From contig NZ_QGGQ01000003.1 of NCBI RefSeq assembly GCF_003148665.1, positions 124,001-188,000 on the forward strand: a stretch of 64,000 nucleotides of DNA. Reading direction: 5' to 3'. How positions within the stretch are numbered: the first letter of the stretch is position 1; the number at the start of each line of letters is the position of its first letter. Below, piece by piece: positions 9,145 to 18,906 of this stretch. The notes under the pieces are model-generated. The model was not told the origin of the DNA, ran no database searches, and saw only the letters and a list, made by a program, of their open reading frames with translations. A program made the translations under genes and the position numbers. The DNA is from Maribacter polysiphoniae. Its GTDB lineage: Bacteria > Bacteroidota > Bacteroidia > Flavobacteriales > Flavobacteriaceae.

Positions 9145-10641
9145 TTATTCTTCAATCCAATGCTGTGCACACTTAACGGCTTTATGCCAGTAATGCAACA
9201 TATTGTCGACTTTCTCCTTAGGGGCTTCTGGATAGAACTCCTTATCAACAACCCATTGGGATTGGATATCATCGATACTATCCCAGTAACCAACAGCCAA
9301 ACCTGCCAAATAGGCGGCGCCCATAACTGTTGTTTCCAAGGTTTTAGGTCGTATGATCTTAAATCCGAACAAATCGGCTTGGATCTGCATTAATAAATTA
9401 CTGGCACTTGCACCACCATCTACGCGTAGTTCAATACTTTTTTCACCAGCATCGGCTTCCATTGCCCTTACGATGTCGTATACTTGAAATGCAATACCCT
9501 CTATCGTTGCCCTAGCAATATGGGCATCTGTGGTACCACGGGTGATACCCAACATGGCACCCCGGGCATATTGGTCCCAATAAGGGGCTCCCAATCCCGT
9601 TAGGGCAGGTACAAAATAAACGCCTCCGTTATCTTCCACGGTTTCTGCCAAATGGTTGATACCTGGGGCTGTTTTTACCATTTTCGCGCCGTCGCGTAAC
9701 CATTGGATAGCGGCTCCACCAACAAAAACACTTCCTTCAAGGGCATAGGTGGTTTTACCGTTGATTTTCCAAGCAACAGTGGTCAAAAGATTGTTTTCTG
9801 AGTACACCGCTTTATCACCGGTATTCATTAATAGGAAACATCCTGTACCGTATGTATTTTTAACCATTCCCGGTTTGGTACACATTTGACCGAACAAGGC
9901 TGCTTGTTGATCCCCTGCAATACCCGCAATCGGAATTTTGGATGAGAATAGGGTGGTAGCCGTAGTACCATAAATTTCACTACTTTCCTTAACCTCGGGT
10001 AACATGGCTTTTGGTATGTTGAACAATTCCATCAATTCATTGTCCCACGCCATGGTATGAATATTGAACAACATGGTCCTACTTGCGTTGGATACATCGG
10101 TAATGAACATTTTTCCCCTTGAAAGTTTCCAGATAAGCCACGTATCAATGGTTCCAAAACAAAGTTTTCCTGCTTCCGCTTTTTCCCTGGCACCTTCTAC
10201 ATTGTCCAAGATCCATTTAAGTTTGGTTGCTGAAAAATAGGCATCGATTACCAATCCTGTTTTCTTTTTGATCATATCGATATGACCGGCATCCTTTAAC
10301 TCATCGCAATATCGCGAGGTCCTTCTGTCTTGCCATACGATCGCATTGTATATGGGTTCGCTGGTTTCACGGTCCCAGACAACCACGGTTTCCCTTTGGT
10401 TGGTAATACCTATGGCTGCAATGCCATCGCCTGAAATACCTTGTTGGGCTACTACCTCGGCCGCAACGGAAATTTGGGAAGACCAAATATCATTGGGGTT
10501 ATGCTCTACCCATCCTGGTTTTGGAAAAATCTGTTCAAACGGTTTTTGGGAAACTCGAACGATCTCACCGTCGTGATTGAATAAAATCGCACGGGAGGAG
10601 GTCGTCCCTTGATCAAGTGCTAAAATCAGTTTGTTCTTCAT
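9145..10641 (-). CDS. glpK: glycerol kinase
   Basis: 498-residue FGGY kinase that phosphorylates glycerol to sn-glycerol 3-phosphate with ATP. The N-terminal phosphate-binding loop [15 protein letters not shown] (D10-R17) and the glycerol-kinase features [31 protein letters not shown] and QWLRDG are all present. Length equals that of characterised GlpK (about 500). Middle gene of the glpD-glpK-glpF operon, 54 bases after glpD. Confidence 0.97.
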   Translation of the reverse strand: MKNKLILALDQGTTSSRAILFNHDGEIVRVSQKPFEQIFPKPGWVEHNPNDIWSSQISVAAEVVAQQGISGDGIAAIGITNQRETVVVWDRETSEPIYNAIVWQDRRTSRYCDELKDAGHIDMIKKKTGLVIDAYFSATKLKWILDNVEGAREKAEAGKLCFGTIDTWLIWKLSRGKMFITDVSNASRTMLFNIHTMAWDNELMELFNIPKAMLPEVKESSEIYGTTATTLFSSKIPIAGIAGDQQAALFGQMCTKPGMVKNTYGTGCFLLMNTGDKAVYSENNLLTTVAWKINGKTTYALEGSVFVGGAAIQWLRDGAKMVKTAPGINHLAETVEDNGGVYFVPALTGLGAPYWDQYARGAMLGITRGTTDAHIARATIEGIAFQVYDIVRAMEADAGEKSIELRVDGGASASNLLMQIQADLFGFKIIRPKTLETTVMGAAYLAGLAVGYWDSIDDIQSQWVVDKEFYPEAPKEKVDNMLHYWHKAVKCAQHWIEE

Positions 10642-10695
10642 GTTTAATTGATTAAGTAGTTTTAATTGTTTCTAGGGGACAATTAAAACCGTGGT

Positions 10696-12255
10696 TTATA
10701 AAATATAGTTAGAGGTTACTTCGATATAGTCAGCAACTTGCTTGGTTTGCCAATCGGCATCCTTTCCAAGTTCCTTTGCCATAATTTTGGCTACCTCAGG
10801 AGCCATTTTAATACTCTCTTTGGCATCTAAAAGTTGACAACGGGTTCTACGTGCAAGAAAATCTTCCACAGTGCGCGCCATTTCATTTCTTACGGCCCAA
10901 ACCACTTGGGCCTCTATAACCCCCAAGGAGGTACTTAAGGATTTGTTCCATCCGTTCACTTTGGCCAGATCGACTATGGCATCTTCGTCACTGCCATAGA
11001 AATATAAGGGGTTATCAAAGTTGACATTTTCTTTATAGCCATGGATCTTAAGGTGTCTTGTTTTTGTGGGAATGTGTTTCCATTCATGGTTCTTCTCAGC
11101 CTTATCGACCAAATCTTGACCCATTCTCCTAAAGGTTGTCCATTTACCACCCACGATAGTCAAAAGTCCGGATTTGGACGTATAGATCTTATGGCTTCGG
11201 GAAATCTCTTTCGTTTTGTTTCCTTTGCCATTCGTAGCGGCCAAAGGTCGCAAACCGGCAAATACACTTAATACATCGCTTCTTTTCGGTGCCTTGGTTA
11301 GATACCTACTTGCCGTGCTAAGGATGAAACCAATCTCTTCTTCCAGTGCCACGGGCTCCAATGATTCTTTTTCGATTGGGGTATCTGTGGTGCCAACGAT
11401 TACCTTATTATGCCATGGTACTAAAAACAAGACCCTACCATCATCTGTTTTGGGAATCGTAATAGCATCATCCCCAGGTAAAAAGGATTTGTCCAATATT
11501 AAATGTACCCCTTGACTTGGGGCAATGGTTTTTTCAGCTCCAGGGGAATCCATTTGCAAAACGTCATCGGCAAAAACACCGGTAGCATTCACTACCTGCT
11601 TTCCTTTGATTTCGAATGATACATCTTCTTCCTCATCATGTACCTTAACACCCGTTAGGTTGCCATCGTTATCTTTGACCAAACCATCAACAGCACAATA
11701 ATTCAGTACTATCGCTCCCATCTCAACAGCGCTCTGCAAGGTATTAATGGCCATTCGTGAATCATCGAATTGACCATCATAATAAACCACACCCGCTGAG
11801 ATTTTATCCGGGTTGATAAGCGAAATACGTTTTAAGGTTTTTGATTTTGAAATACGTCTAGATCGTCCAAGGCTCAATTTTCCGGCCAATAGATCATAAA
11901 AAGTTAATCCAACGGTATACAATATTTCATCATATAAACCATGTGTCGGAATTATAAATGATTGACTTTTGGTTATATGGGGGGCATTCTTCAACATTAA
12001 GCCCCTTTCTACGACGGCCTCCCTTACCAAACCTATATCGCCTTGTGCCAAGTATCGCACACCACCGTGTACCAATTTGGTTGCCTTACTTGAGGTGGAT
12101 TTTGTAAAATCCGATTTTTCCAATAATACAACGGAGTATCCCCTGGCAGATGCCTCAAGAGCAATGCCGATGCCTGTTGCCCCGCCTCCTATAACTATGA
12201 AATCGTACGTTTTAGATTCCTCTTTTAACCTATCGATCATTGCTTTTCTGTTCAT
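10696..12255 (-). CDS. glpD: FAD-dependent glycerol-3-phosphate dehydrogenase/oxidase
   Basis: 519-residue flavoprotein oxidising glycerol 3-phosphate to dihydroxyacetone phosphate, passing electrons to the quinone pool at the membrane face. The FAD dinucleotide motif DFIVIGGGATGIGIALEA (G23-G30) opens the protein, followed by KSTSSKATKLVHGGVRYL, a GlpD hallmark. The C-terminal domain (WAVRNEMARTVEDFLARRTR) is the DAO_C helical part. First gene of the operon; a probable promoter and regulator site lie in the 317-base divergent gap upstream. An oxidase rather than dehydrogenase cannot be excluded from sequence. Confidence 0.95.
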   Translation of the reverse strand: MNRKAMIDRLKEESKTYDFIVIGGGATGIGIALEASARGYSVVLLEKSDFTKSTSSKATKLVHGGVRYLAQGDIGLVREAVVERGLMLKNAPHITKSQSFIIPTHGLYDEILYTVGLTFYDLLAGKLSLGRSRRISKSKTLKRISLINPDKISAGVVYYDGQFDDSRMAINTLQSAVEMGAIVLNYCAVDGLVKDNDGNLTGVKVHDEEEDVSFEIKGKQVVNATGVFADDVLQMDSPGAEKTIAPSQGVHLILDKSFLPGDDAITIPKTDDGRVLFLVPWHNKVIVGTTDTPIEKESLEPVALEEEIGFILSTASRYLTKAPKRSDVLSVFAGLRPLAATNGKGNKTKEISRSHKIYTSKSGLLTIVGGKWTTFRRMGQDLVDKAEKNHEWKHIPTKTRHLKIHGYKENVNFDNPLYFYGSDEDAIVDLAKVNGWNKSLSTSLGVIEAQVVWAVRNEMARTVEDFLARRTRCQLLDAKESIKMAPEVAKIMAKELGKDADWQTKQVADYIEVTSNYIL

Positions 12256-12296
12256 GATTCCTCTTTTATTTTTTGATATTGATTTCTAATTCGATA

Positions 12297-12328
12297 TAAA
12301 TATACAACAAAACGAAACAAAACAAAAC
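12297..12328 (-). promoter_or_regulatory. probable glpD promoter with overlapping GlpR-type operator
   Basis: On the minus strand TATATTTA (12304-12297) resembles the Bacteroidota -7 box TAnnTTTG, and a TTG at 12325-12323 lies 18 bases upstream as a -33 element. The intervening DNA holds CAAAACGAAACAAAACAAAAC (12308-12328, plus strand). A repressor bound there would block polymerase. Promoter consensus is established for the phylum; the assignment here is inference. Confidence 0.5.
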
Positions 12329-12480
12329 CTTTTTTTGGTTGTGAAATGTTATTTTTTGTAAACTATGATTTTTGTCATAAAATCGAAGCCAAATGTTCCA
12401 AATAATTGGTATTTCATCGAAATATTTCAATTTTCGTATTATTTATTGTTTCTTTTTTAGGATAATGTGATGTGTGATGG

Positions 12481-12490
12481 TTTCGTTTTG
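12481..12490 (-). promoter_or_regulatory. second GlpR-type operator half-site (inverted)
   Basis: TTTCGTTTTG on the plus strand is the reverse complement of CAAAACGAAA found at 12308-12317, about 165 bases away. Placement between the divergent genes suggests a second regulator site, perhaps for looping. Confidence 0.45.
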
Positions 12491-12548
12491 ATTACGGATA
12501 GTTCTGTCAAAAGTGATATCCAAGCTTTATTTTGATTACTTGATGTTG

Positions 12549-12573
12549 TACCTTTGTGTAAAACGAAACAAAA
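12549..12573 (+). promoter_or_regulatory. probable glpR promoter and autoregulatory operator
   Basis: TACCTTTG (12549-12556) fits the TAnnTTTG -7 consensus exactly and is followed at once by AAAACGAAACAAAA (12560-12573), the third copy of the shared word, which runs into the ATG. The mRNA leader would be very short (about ten bases), and the regulator could shut its own gene by covering the start site. Confidence 0.5.
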
Positions 12574-13340
12574 TGTCATTGAATATTATCGATCGCCACA
12601 GGCTTATCCTGGAGAAGCTTGAAGAGGATGGCTTTGTAAACGTTAACGAATTGAGTAAGGAGTTTAATGTTTCTTTGGTTACAATTCGAAAGGACTTAAA
12701 GTTACTTGAAGAGCGGAAGCTGTTGTTCAGGTCGCACGGGAAAGCTATTCCGGTGAATCCGTACATTACGGAACACCCCGTAAATATCAAGGAAAAAATA
12801 CATACCAAGGAAAAAAACAAGATAGCGATAGCTGCTGCCCTAACCCTAGAGCCGCATGACAGTATTATAATTGCTTCAGGAACCTCGGTCATCGAATTTG
12901 CCAGGCATATTAGACCTATTGAGGGATTGACCGTATTAACCGCTTCTTTGAACACGGCCATTATCTTGGCCGAACACAAAGAGATTGATGTTATGCAATT
13001 GGGAGGCATTGTTCGATCGAGTTCCTCCTCCGTTGTGGGGCCTATTGGTGAAAAAATGTTGGCCGAATTTACGTTTACCAAATTGTTTTTAGGGGTTGAT
13101 GGGATTGATCTCGAATATGGCCTCACGACCACAAGTTCTATGGAGGCTTCCTTAAATAAGGAAATGATCAAAGCGGCACATAAGATCATTGTCTTGGCCG
13201 ATTCTTCAAAATTCAACAAAAAGGGGTTTGGAAGGATTTGTGGGTTGGATGAGGTTGATCAGATCATTACCGATGATGGTATTGATGAGAAAACAAAGAA
13301 CAGATTGGTTGAATTGGGTGTTGAGTTAACGATTGTCTAA
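12573..13340 (+). CDS. glpR: DeoR/GlpR-family transcriptional regulator of the glycerol operon
   Basis: 255-residue DeoR-type repressor: N-terminal winged helix (residues 3-58, with VNVNELSKEFNVSLVTIRKD as the helix-turn-helix) and a C-terminal sugar-phosphate sensor domain of the isomerase fold (SIIIASGTSVIEFARHI, ADSSKFNKKGF). GlpR members respond to glycerol 3-phosphate. ATG 12573 was chosen because it aligns with the start of the DNA-binding domain; an in-frame upstream ATG at 12513 would place the promoter-like TACCTTTG box inside the coding region. Divergent from glpD, which it most likely controls. Ligand is inference from position. Confidence 0.85.
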   Translation: MSLNIIDRHRLILEKLEEDGFVNVNELSKEFNVSLVTIRKDLKLLEERKLLFRSHGKAIPVNPYITEHPVNIKEKIHTKEKNKIAIAAALTLEPHDSIIIASGTSVIEFARHIRPIEGLTVLTASLNTAIILAEHKEIDVMQLGGIVRSSSSSVVGPIGEKMLAEFTFTKLFLGVDGIDLEYGLTTTSSMEASLNKEMIKAAHKIIVLADSSKFNKKGFGRICGLDEVDQIITDDGIDEKTKNRLVELGVELTIV

Positions 13341-13481
13341 ACGAAATACCAATACAAAAACACTCCCCGGGTATTTAGGTCTATGGCCTTAAACGTAGGG
13401 GTAGTATTGGGTAGGGGACCCAAATGTTCCATACCGGAATATAACTAAAGGAAGATCCACTTCATTTGTTTTTTATAAATG

Positions 13482-13520
13482 AAACGGGGGTTTGACCTTA
13501 TTAGGCTCAAACCCCCGTTT
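13482..13520. terminator. bidirectional rho-independent terminator
   Basis: A perfect 14-bp stem, AAACGGGGGTTTGA (13482-13495) with TCAAACCCCCGTTT (13507-13520), between the convergent glpR and the 1159-residue gene. GC-rich core with short A/T flanks; serves as an end point for either transcript. Confidence 0.8.
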
Positions 13521-13572
13521 AGGCTTAATGTGTACAATGCTTGGAAAAGGGTCTTTACATTACTAATAAAAC

Positions 13573-16500
13573 CTATTTCCTGTATAAAGGGTCGGCGCCA
13601 ATAGTACCTTCCAAGCTTTTCAGGTAGGTAGGGGAACTGACTTCCTTAAGCGATTTTTCTACATGCTGTAAACGGGTGTTCAAATCCATCTTCGCAACCA
13701 ATACCGCATTGTTGGGGTCGGAAATAAAACCTTTTAGATAATTGATTTGTTTGGTGTAGAATTGGATGTCCTTCTGCTGTTTTAGCTTTAACCGTTCGGC
13801 ATACCAATCGCTATGGATAATATACTCCCTTTCAAAATACCCCCGTAATTCAGGGTCGCTCATGTTCTTACCTTCATAATGGCCATAAGCCATGATATGC
13901 AATAATATTTTCAAGGGAGGTATCGCCGCCTCGATACTACCATCCTCAAAATACCGCAGTGCAACTTTCTGTTGCGCTTCTACAATATTGGCAATACCGT
14001 CAACAAAGTCTTCCATGCCCTGTAATTCCGGTTTTAGCATCTTTTCGTTGAATACGGCATTGGGTTCATCGAACAATCGATTTAAACAGCGTAAAGAGAA
14101 GGTACTTGTAATGCGGTACCCTAATCTACTGGCCAATACTTTTTTACCGTTATACTCAAAGTCCTCCAATTTTTCCAGTGAACCATTCGCAATCAAAGCC
14201 TTGGGGTCACGATCCTTAGCTTCTAGACGCGCCCAGATTTCAGGGATTAAAAGACTGATGTCATGATCTACCTTATTTTGACCACCCACATAACCGGCGG
14301 CCGTACTAAATGCATTGGACTCGGTTAGAATATGGGATAATAGGGCATTATTCAGATCACTTGTAGGGGTGAGCATATTAAACGGCCCTTTGGTCAAGGC
14401 TCCTTCGGAGCCCGCGCCTGTGGTTGAGGGGGATTTACCGGTTAGACTGCAAATGAAGTCCATGAACAACTCCGGTGTTTCCTGATAATGGATAGGGTTA
14501 TAGACGGCTAAAGGTCGTATGCCCGCTTTTTTATCCACGGGATTGTTCCTTCTTCCTGGCAAAACCGCATTTACTACATGGGTCACGGGGTCTTCCGATT
14601 TTACCTTTCGGTATAGACGCACGCCTATTTCGCCTAAATAACTGTCTTCGGTTTCATCAATAAATATATTGGGTTCTAAATATCGGGGGTTTTTGGTAGG
14701 TTCGCCATTAACGATCCTAGTATGGGAAGGCAATGCGAAGTACTCCTCTTCATTCGGACTATTTACGACACTTACAATCAAGTCTTTAACAGGTTGGGTG
14801 TATTTGTCAAAATTGATTGTGTCCTCGTATATTTCAATCGCATCTTTTTTAGTCAACAACTCGTAGTTGGTCAAAAAGACATTGTCTGAAACCAAATCGC
14901 GTTCCGCACCCTCATCATAGCCCCTTACAATAGCCTCATCCGGCCGTTGAAACAAATAGGATTCACAGTTGGCAACGACTTTAAGACTTTTGTTCGGATA
15001 GGATGGATTTAAATTTTTAAGCTGAGTCCTAGGTAGGGTAATCGATGCCGAGATATCGTCCTCCATTTGGATTTTCGTTGAAGCGGAGAAGTCGGACCGT
15101 AGTTTGTTCAGCATCCAACTTCCTTCTTGGTTGAATCCTATACGCACATAGCTACCGACAACCGGATTGTTGTAATACCATAGTTCGGTTCCTTTTTGTC
15201 CGTTGATGATTTGAACGGACATGCAGTCCTTCCAGTTCAACTCATCGTGATCCTGTCGATATAACCTTTTTACAAATAAGACCAAGGATCTGATATGCAC
15301 TGGAATATTGGATATGAATGCATTGTACTCATCATTGTTCTTATCCGATGGTGTCAATAATTTAACGGCGGACCCCAAGGTTCTTCCTTTATCTAAAAAA
15401 GATCTTGATGGGGGTAGTGTAGGGTCGTAATCTTTCCAGCGTTTTGAATAATCATATTCAATGATCTCATCGGCCTTTTTAAAGTCCTCTTCAATATTTA
15501 TGACATTGAACGAATTATAGGTTATGGCATTCAACATCGATTTGGAAATCTCGGATTTCCCCCCGCCGGAAACCGTACAGGGCTTGTGGCAAAAGACTCC
15601 CTCGGGAGAGGTATTGACAATTCGCCATAATGAAATTGCCTTGTGTTTCTCTAATCTGAATTTATTTCCTGTGGGGTGTATATACGTTTTAAGCGGTGAT
15701 AAGATCAGTTTTTGGGTCTTGTTGTTGTACGTCCAGGTAATGCTATTGGTATTTGTGTTGATATAGGCATCCTCGGGTATATAGATCAGGTTTGGATAAT
15801 TCCTGTCAATCGCATAATTTGAAGTTTTAACCTCGATCCTGTCGCCCAATAATGTTTTAACATCCTCAAAACTGAACTTGTTCCCGAATTTTTCCGAAAA
15901 GGCACTGCCATCGACAATGTCTCCCATAACCCCCCTTGGATAGGCTATTGCCCCACCGGAGTGTTCTTCTTCGACCAAACCGAATAAGTTTGCCGAATAG
16001 CTGATTTGGGTTTTGATTTCCTTTTTGGAATACCCAAAATAATTGTCGGCAATGAGCGTAACGACCACACCTCGGTCATCCCTACATGTTATTTTAAAGG
16101 CACTGCCATCGTTGTACAACTCTTTTTCATCCTTCCAGCACATTCCGTCATTTTTTTGACGCTCCGTCGCATCATTAAAATGGGGTAAGCCTACTTCTTT
16201 CTTGGTCAGGGTCTTTAATTGGGGGGCAAGGACGATGCAGCCGGTGTGTCCGGTCCAATGTTCAGTATCCAATGCCGCATCATTTTCTGCCAAATAGGGG
16301 TCGCCGGCATTTCCGAAAATGGATTCCACAAAATCCAAATTACTGACCAGGCTTCCTGGGGCAAAAAAACGAACCTCTAAACTCTTTTTAGAAATAACAC
16401 CCTTGACTTCGGGACATACCATGGGGCGCATTAGAAGTGAAACCATTAATTTGGCCCGATCTTCCTGATTAGCGGTAAAAGGCAATATTTTTAGTTTATC

Positions 16501-17052
16501 CGAAGGGTTGAAGGCCGCCTTCAAAAAATGCATGAAGGCAATTTTGGGTACTTCCTTTTTGTCTAATGGAACAGGTAGTGTTCCTTCAACGATATGGAAC
16601 GTTCCTTTGGTAGTCCTTTTGTCATTGACCGGGTTATTTAAAATACCCTGTTTTATACGATACGATGAAATATCGTCACTGATAAACGTGGTGCCATTAG
16701 GAGGTAGACTTACTTCCCTGGCATGCCCTTTTTGGTTTAAAACCAAGGTGTCATTGGGTAAACGTATGGTGTCTCCCATCAATACGTCGGCCAAATAATC
16801 ATTCAAGAATTGTTGGATCCTGGAATCGGCAGGGGAAAGATGGGTTGATAACAATCTTGATTTTTCGCGAAAATTCTGGATCAATCCGTTCGTCAACTCC
16901 TGGAATTTCGGATTACAGAACTTTTCTTCTGAATTATCATCGTCTTGGTAAATGGGTTGCCCAAGTGTCGATAATTGTAGGTTAATATATTGTATGGTAT
17001 CTTTTCTACTCTGTTTGCGCTGTTCAGGATTCGAATTGCCTTCTTTACTCAT
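13573..17052 (-). CDS. large P-loop-like protein, candidate PPi-type phosphoenolpyruvate carboxykinase
   Basis: 1159-residue cytoplasmic protein with no signal or membrane segment. Its length (about 1150), single-polypeptide build and a glycine-rich loop KPCTVSGGGKSEISKSM (S495-G496-G497-G498-K499-S500) recall the diphosphate-dependent PEP carboxykinase of Propionibacterium and Entamoeba, which converts oxaloacetate and PPi to PEP. The N-terminal region (IQQFLNDYLADVL, LVLNQKGHAREVSLP, DKRTTKGTFHIVEG, LPVPLDKKEVP) is, from memory, like those proteins; I cannot run a search. Classical ATP- or GTP-PEPCK motifs are absent. Transcribed alone, ending at a strong terminator, with an 18-bp palindrome near its promoter identical to that before the alginate operon. 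What is seen: a big conserved-looking enzyme; the name is inference. Confidence 0.55.
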   Translation of the reverse strand: MSKEGNSNPEQRKQSRKDTIQYINLQLSTLGQPIYQDDDNSEEKFCNPKFQELTNGLIQNFREKSRLLSTHLSPADSRIQQFLNDYLADVLMGDTIRLPNDTLVLNQKGHAREVSLPPNGTTFISDDISSYRIKQGILNNPVNDKRTTKGTFHIVEGTLPVPLDKKEVPKIAFMHFLKAAFNPSDKLKILPFTANQEDRAKLMVSLLMRPMVCPEVKGVISKKSLEVRFFAPGSLVSNLDFVESIFGNAGDPYLAENDAALDTEHWTGHTGCIVLAPQLKTLTKKEVGLPHFNDATERQKNDGMCWKDEKELYNDGSAFKITCRDDRGVVVTLIADNYFGYSKKEIKTQISYSANLFGLVEEEHSGGAIAYPRGVMGDIVDGSAFSEKFGNKFSFEDVKTLLGDRIEVKTSNYAIDRNYPNLIYIPEDAYINTNTNSITWTYNNKTQKLILSPLKTYIHPTGNKFRLEKHKAISLWRIVNTSPEGVFCHKPCTVSGGGKSEISKSMLNAITYNSFNVINIEEDFKKADEIIEYDYSKRWKDYDPTLPPSRSFLDKGRTLGSAVKLLTPSDKNNDEYNAFISNIPVHIRSLVLFVKRLYRQDHDELNWKDCMSVQIINGQKGTELWYYNNPVVGSYVRIGFNQEGSWMLNKLRSDFSASTKIQMEDDISASITLPRTQLKNLNPSYPNKSLKVVANCESYLFQRPDEAIVRGYDEGAERDLVSDNVFLTNYELLTKKDAIEIYEDTINFDKYTQPVKDLIVSVVNSPNEEEYFALPSHTRIVNGEPTKNPRYLEPNIFIDETEDSYLGEIGVRLYRKVKSEDPVTHVVNAVLPGRRNNPVDKKAGIRPLAVYNPIHYQETPELFMDFICSLTGKSPSTTGAGSEGALTKGPFNMLTPTSDLNNALLSHILTESNAFSTAAGYVGGQNKVDHDISLLIPEIWARLEAKDRDPKALIANGSLEKLEDFEYNGKKVLASRLGYRITSTFSLRCLNRLFDEPNAVFNEKMLKPELQGMEDFVDGIANIVEAQQKVALRYFEDGSIEAAIPPLKILLHIMAYGHYEGKNMSDPELRGYFEREYIIHSDWYAERLKLKQQKDIQFYTKQINYLKGFISDPNNAVLVAKMDLNTRLQHVEKSLKEVSSPTYLKSLEGTIGADPLYRK

Positions 17053-17134
17053 TTTTTAAGATTTGAATTGTGCATTACACTGCTTGTTAAAATAAGAACA
17101 TGCACAACCCTTCTTATCTTTAACCTGGTCAACT

Positions 17135-17152
17135 AAATTGGTTAACCAATTT
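17135..17152. promoter_or_regulatory. 18-bp palindromic operator, copy 1
   Basis: AAATTGGTTAACCAATTT is a perfect palindrome lying about 80 bases upstream of the 1159-residue gene. On the minus strand it begins 9 bases after TATTTTTG (17169-17162), a match to the TAnnTTTG -7 box, so it covers the expected transcription start. The same 18 bases occur at 22576-22593. The shape fits a GntR- or LacI-type repressor site. Confidence 0.7.
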
Positions 17153-17161
17153 TTAAAATTA

Positions 17162-17169
17162 CAAAAATA
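17162..17169 (-). promoter_or_regulatory. -7-like promoter box for the 1159-residue gene
   Basis: Read on the minus strand this is TATTTTTG, an exact TAnnTTTG match, placed 110 bases ahead of the ATG. No convincing TTG -33 element was found at the usual distance, so the promoter may depend on an activator or be weak. Confidence 0.4.
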
Positions 17170-17343
17170 ACTTATGGGGAGGGGTATTTTTAGGGAAAAG
17201 TCTTGTTGGGTTTGGTATGGAAATATAAATAATCACAAAATTCATTGAACTAAGGCTATTTATAAATAATTTTATAAGCAGCTGCACGGTAAGATGGTTT
17301 TTTTTGAGTCAATTTAAAAAAATATCACATAAAAATAATTAGC

Positions 17344-17691
17344 ATGGAAGCCCAGGACAATCATATAAATTATATTGAATTCAAAGCGAAAGACCTTCAG
17401 GAAATAAAGGGATTTTACAAAGCCTCGTTTGATTGGACTTTTGTTGATTACGGGGAAACCTATATTGCTTTTTCGGATAGTGGTCTTGAAGGTGGATTTG
17501 AAAAAACTGAAAATGAGATAGTAAACGGGGCATTGATTGTTTTATATCATCACAATATTGAATCGATAAAGAATAAGATCATAGAGGTTGGGGGTAGGAT
17601 CACAAAGGATATTTTTTCTTTTCCTGGCGGTCGTAGATTTCATTTTATGGATCCCTCGGGTAATGAATTGGCAGTGTGGTCAGATAGTTAG
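17344..17691 (+). CDS. VOC-superfamily (glyoxalase/bleomycin-resistance-like) protein
   Basis: 115-residue protein with two beta-alpha-beta-beta-beta modules: the first around HINYIEFKAKDLQEIKGFYKASFDWTF, the second ending RFHFMDPSGNELAVWSD, a characteristic VOC C-terminal DPxGNxxxV motif with the metal-ligand type Glu. This subgroup usually appears as a stand-alone small enzyme or binding protein for hydrophobic or antibiotic-like compounds. Substrate unknown. It lies 291 bases after the start of the large minus-strand gene, divergently oriented. Confidence 0.83.
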   Translation: MEAQDNHINYIEFKAKDLQEIKGFYKASFDWTFVDYGETYIAFSDSGLEGGFEKTENEIVNGALIVLYHHNIESIKNKIIEVGGRITKDIFSFPGGRRFHFMDPSGNELAVWSDS

Positions 17692-17791
17692 ATTCCATAC
17701 CTTAAAGAAGGTCGCTAATCTGATCGGTTGTTTGGTTCTATAATACAACATGCCTTATAATCAGTGTTTTGTGAACAAATTGTCATTCATA

Positions 17792-18655
17792 ATGTTAAAG
17801 GGTCAATTGACATCGAAGTTTATTTATGGTATCGCTTTTGTAATGATATTTTTTTATTCTTGCAATAAGCGCATGTATCATGCTATTTACAATCATGATG
17901 ATCTGGACAGAACATACGTTCTGTATAAACCGGTCAATTTGCCGGAGAATGCACCTTTGGTTTTCGTTCTTCATAGTTATGGGCGTTATGCAAAGGACCA
18001 TGTGCAAAGTTTACAGCTTGATAGCATCGCTGAGGCAAACAAATTTGCGGTGTGTTATCCGCAAGGGACTATTGATGTCAATACGGGAAAACCATATTGG
18101 ACCGGAGGGTTGCCTTCTTCCAAAATTGATGATGTGGGATTCTTGACAGGTCTGGCAAAGCATTTGCAAACCAAGTATAACCTCGACCCCAACAGGACTT
18201 TCGTCTGTGGTATTTCCAATGGTGGTTTTATGGGCTATACCTTGGCCTGTGAATCCCCGGATGTATTTAAGGCACTCGCTTCCGTTACGGGAACAATGAC
18301 CGGTCATATTTGGGAAAACCGAAATTCCACACCTCACCCCATACCCGTTCTGCAAATATCCGGAATGACCGATACTGTCGTCCCTATAGATGGAAGCATG
18401 TCAACGGAATTTGGTTGGGGCGGGGCACCACATATGGATACCATAATGGATTATTGGGGAGAATTCAATGGGTGTAACCAAGTGGATACCTTATCGATTG
18501 CACCCAACATACACGCTTATCGTTACACCAAGGGTTTGAACGATAACGAAGTGTGGTATTATAAGTTGGAAGGTTTTGGCCATGATTTACCCACATTGGA
18601 TAATTCGGGATTAAACGCTAATGAATTGATATGGCAATTTTTCAGCAGATTTTAA
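17792..18655 (+). CDS. PHB-depolymerase/feruloyl-esterase-like alpha/beta hydrolase lipoprotein
   Basis: 287-residue esterase of the LpqC/CE1-like group. The nucleophile lies in GISNGGFMG, after the oxyanion strand PLVFVLHSYG. The acid is probably Asp in GMTDTVVP and the base His in GFGHDLP, completing the triad in order. Starting at ATG 17792 gives a lipoprotein signal MLKGQLTSKFIYGIAFVMIFFYSC, whose Cys would be lipidated. An in-frame ATG at 17750 would add 14 non-signal residues and is less likely. Probably acts on esterified plant or algal polysaccharides or on short polyesters at the cell surface. Specificity inferred only. Confidence 0.78.
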   Translation: MLKGQLTSKFIYGIAFVMIFFYSCNKRMYHAIYNHDDLDRTYVLYKPVNLPENAPLVFVLHSYGRYAKDHVQSLQLDSIAEANKFAVCYPQGTIDVNTGKPYWTGGLPSSKIDDVGFLTGLAKHLQTKYNLDPNRTFVCGISNGGFMGYTLACESPDVFKALASVTGTMTGHIWENRNSTPHPIPVLQISGMTDTVVPIDGSMSTEFGWGGAPHMDTIMDYWGEFNGCNQVDTLSIAPNIHAYRYTKGLNDNEVWYYKLEGFGHDLPTLDNSGLNANELIWQFFSRF

Positions 18656-18906
18656 TCTTGCACAAGAATTGTTTTAAAACTGGAAGCAATGCTTTTTGGT
18701 TGTTGAAATGGGAAGCGTTGATAATTAGGGCATGGGTATTTGTCCCTGATCATGGTATTGATTCAGAAGAGGGATTTTTCTAATTAAAAGATGATTTTAG
18801 GGATGATTGAAGTACATTGGTAACTCCTAATAAAATCCTCCCAAGGGGTAAAATGAAATAAACTTGTCTTCCGTCAGACGGTAAAAGGGCTTGAGCAAAA
18901 TACAAT

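Larger units (their letters stand above)
12256..12572. other. divergent intergenic region glpD/glpR with regulatory sites
   Basis: This 317-base AT-rich gap separates the minus-strand glycerol operon from the plus-strand regulator. It contains three copies of the word AAACGAAAC or its complement-like form (see separate entries at 12308, 12481 and 12560) and promoter-like boxes on both strands. No additional open frame or RNA gene was seen. Confidence 0.7.

Noticed and set aside
12536-13219. 227-codon open frame on the minus strand
   Set aside because: Lies entirely antisense to the DeoR/GlpR regulator, has no family likeness or start signal, and mirrors the codon pattern of the real gene.
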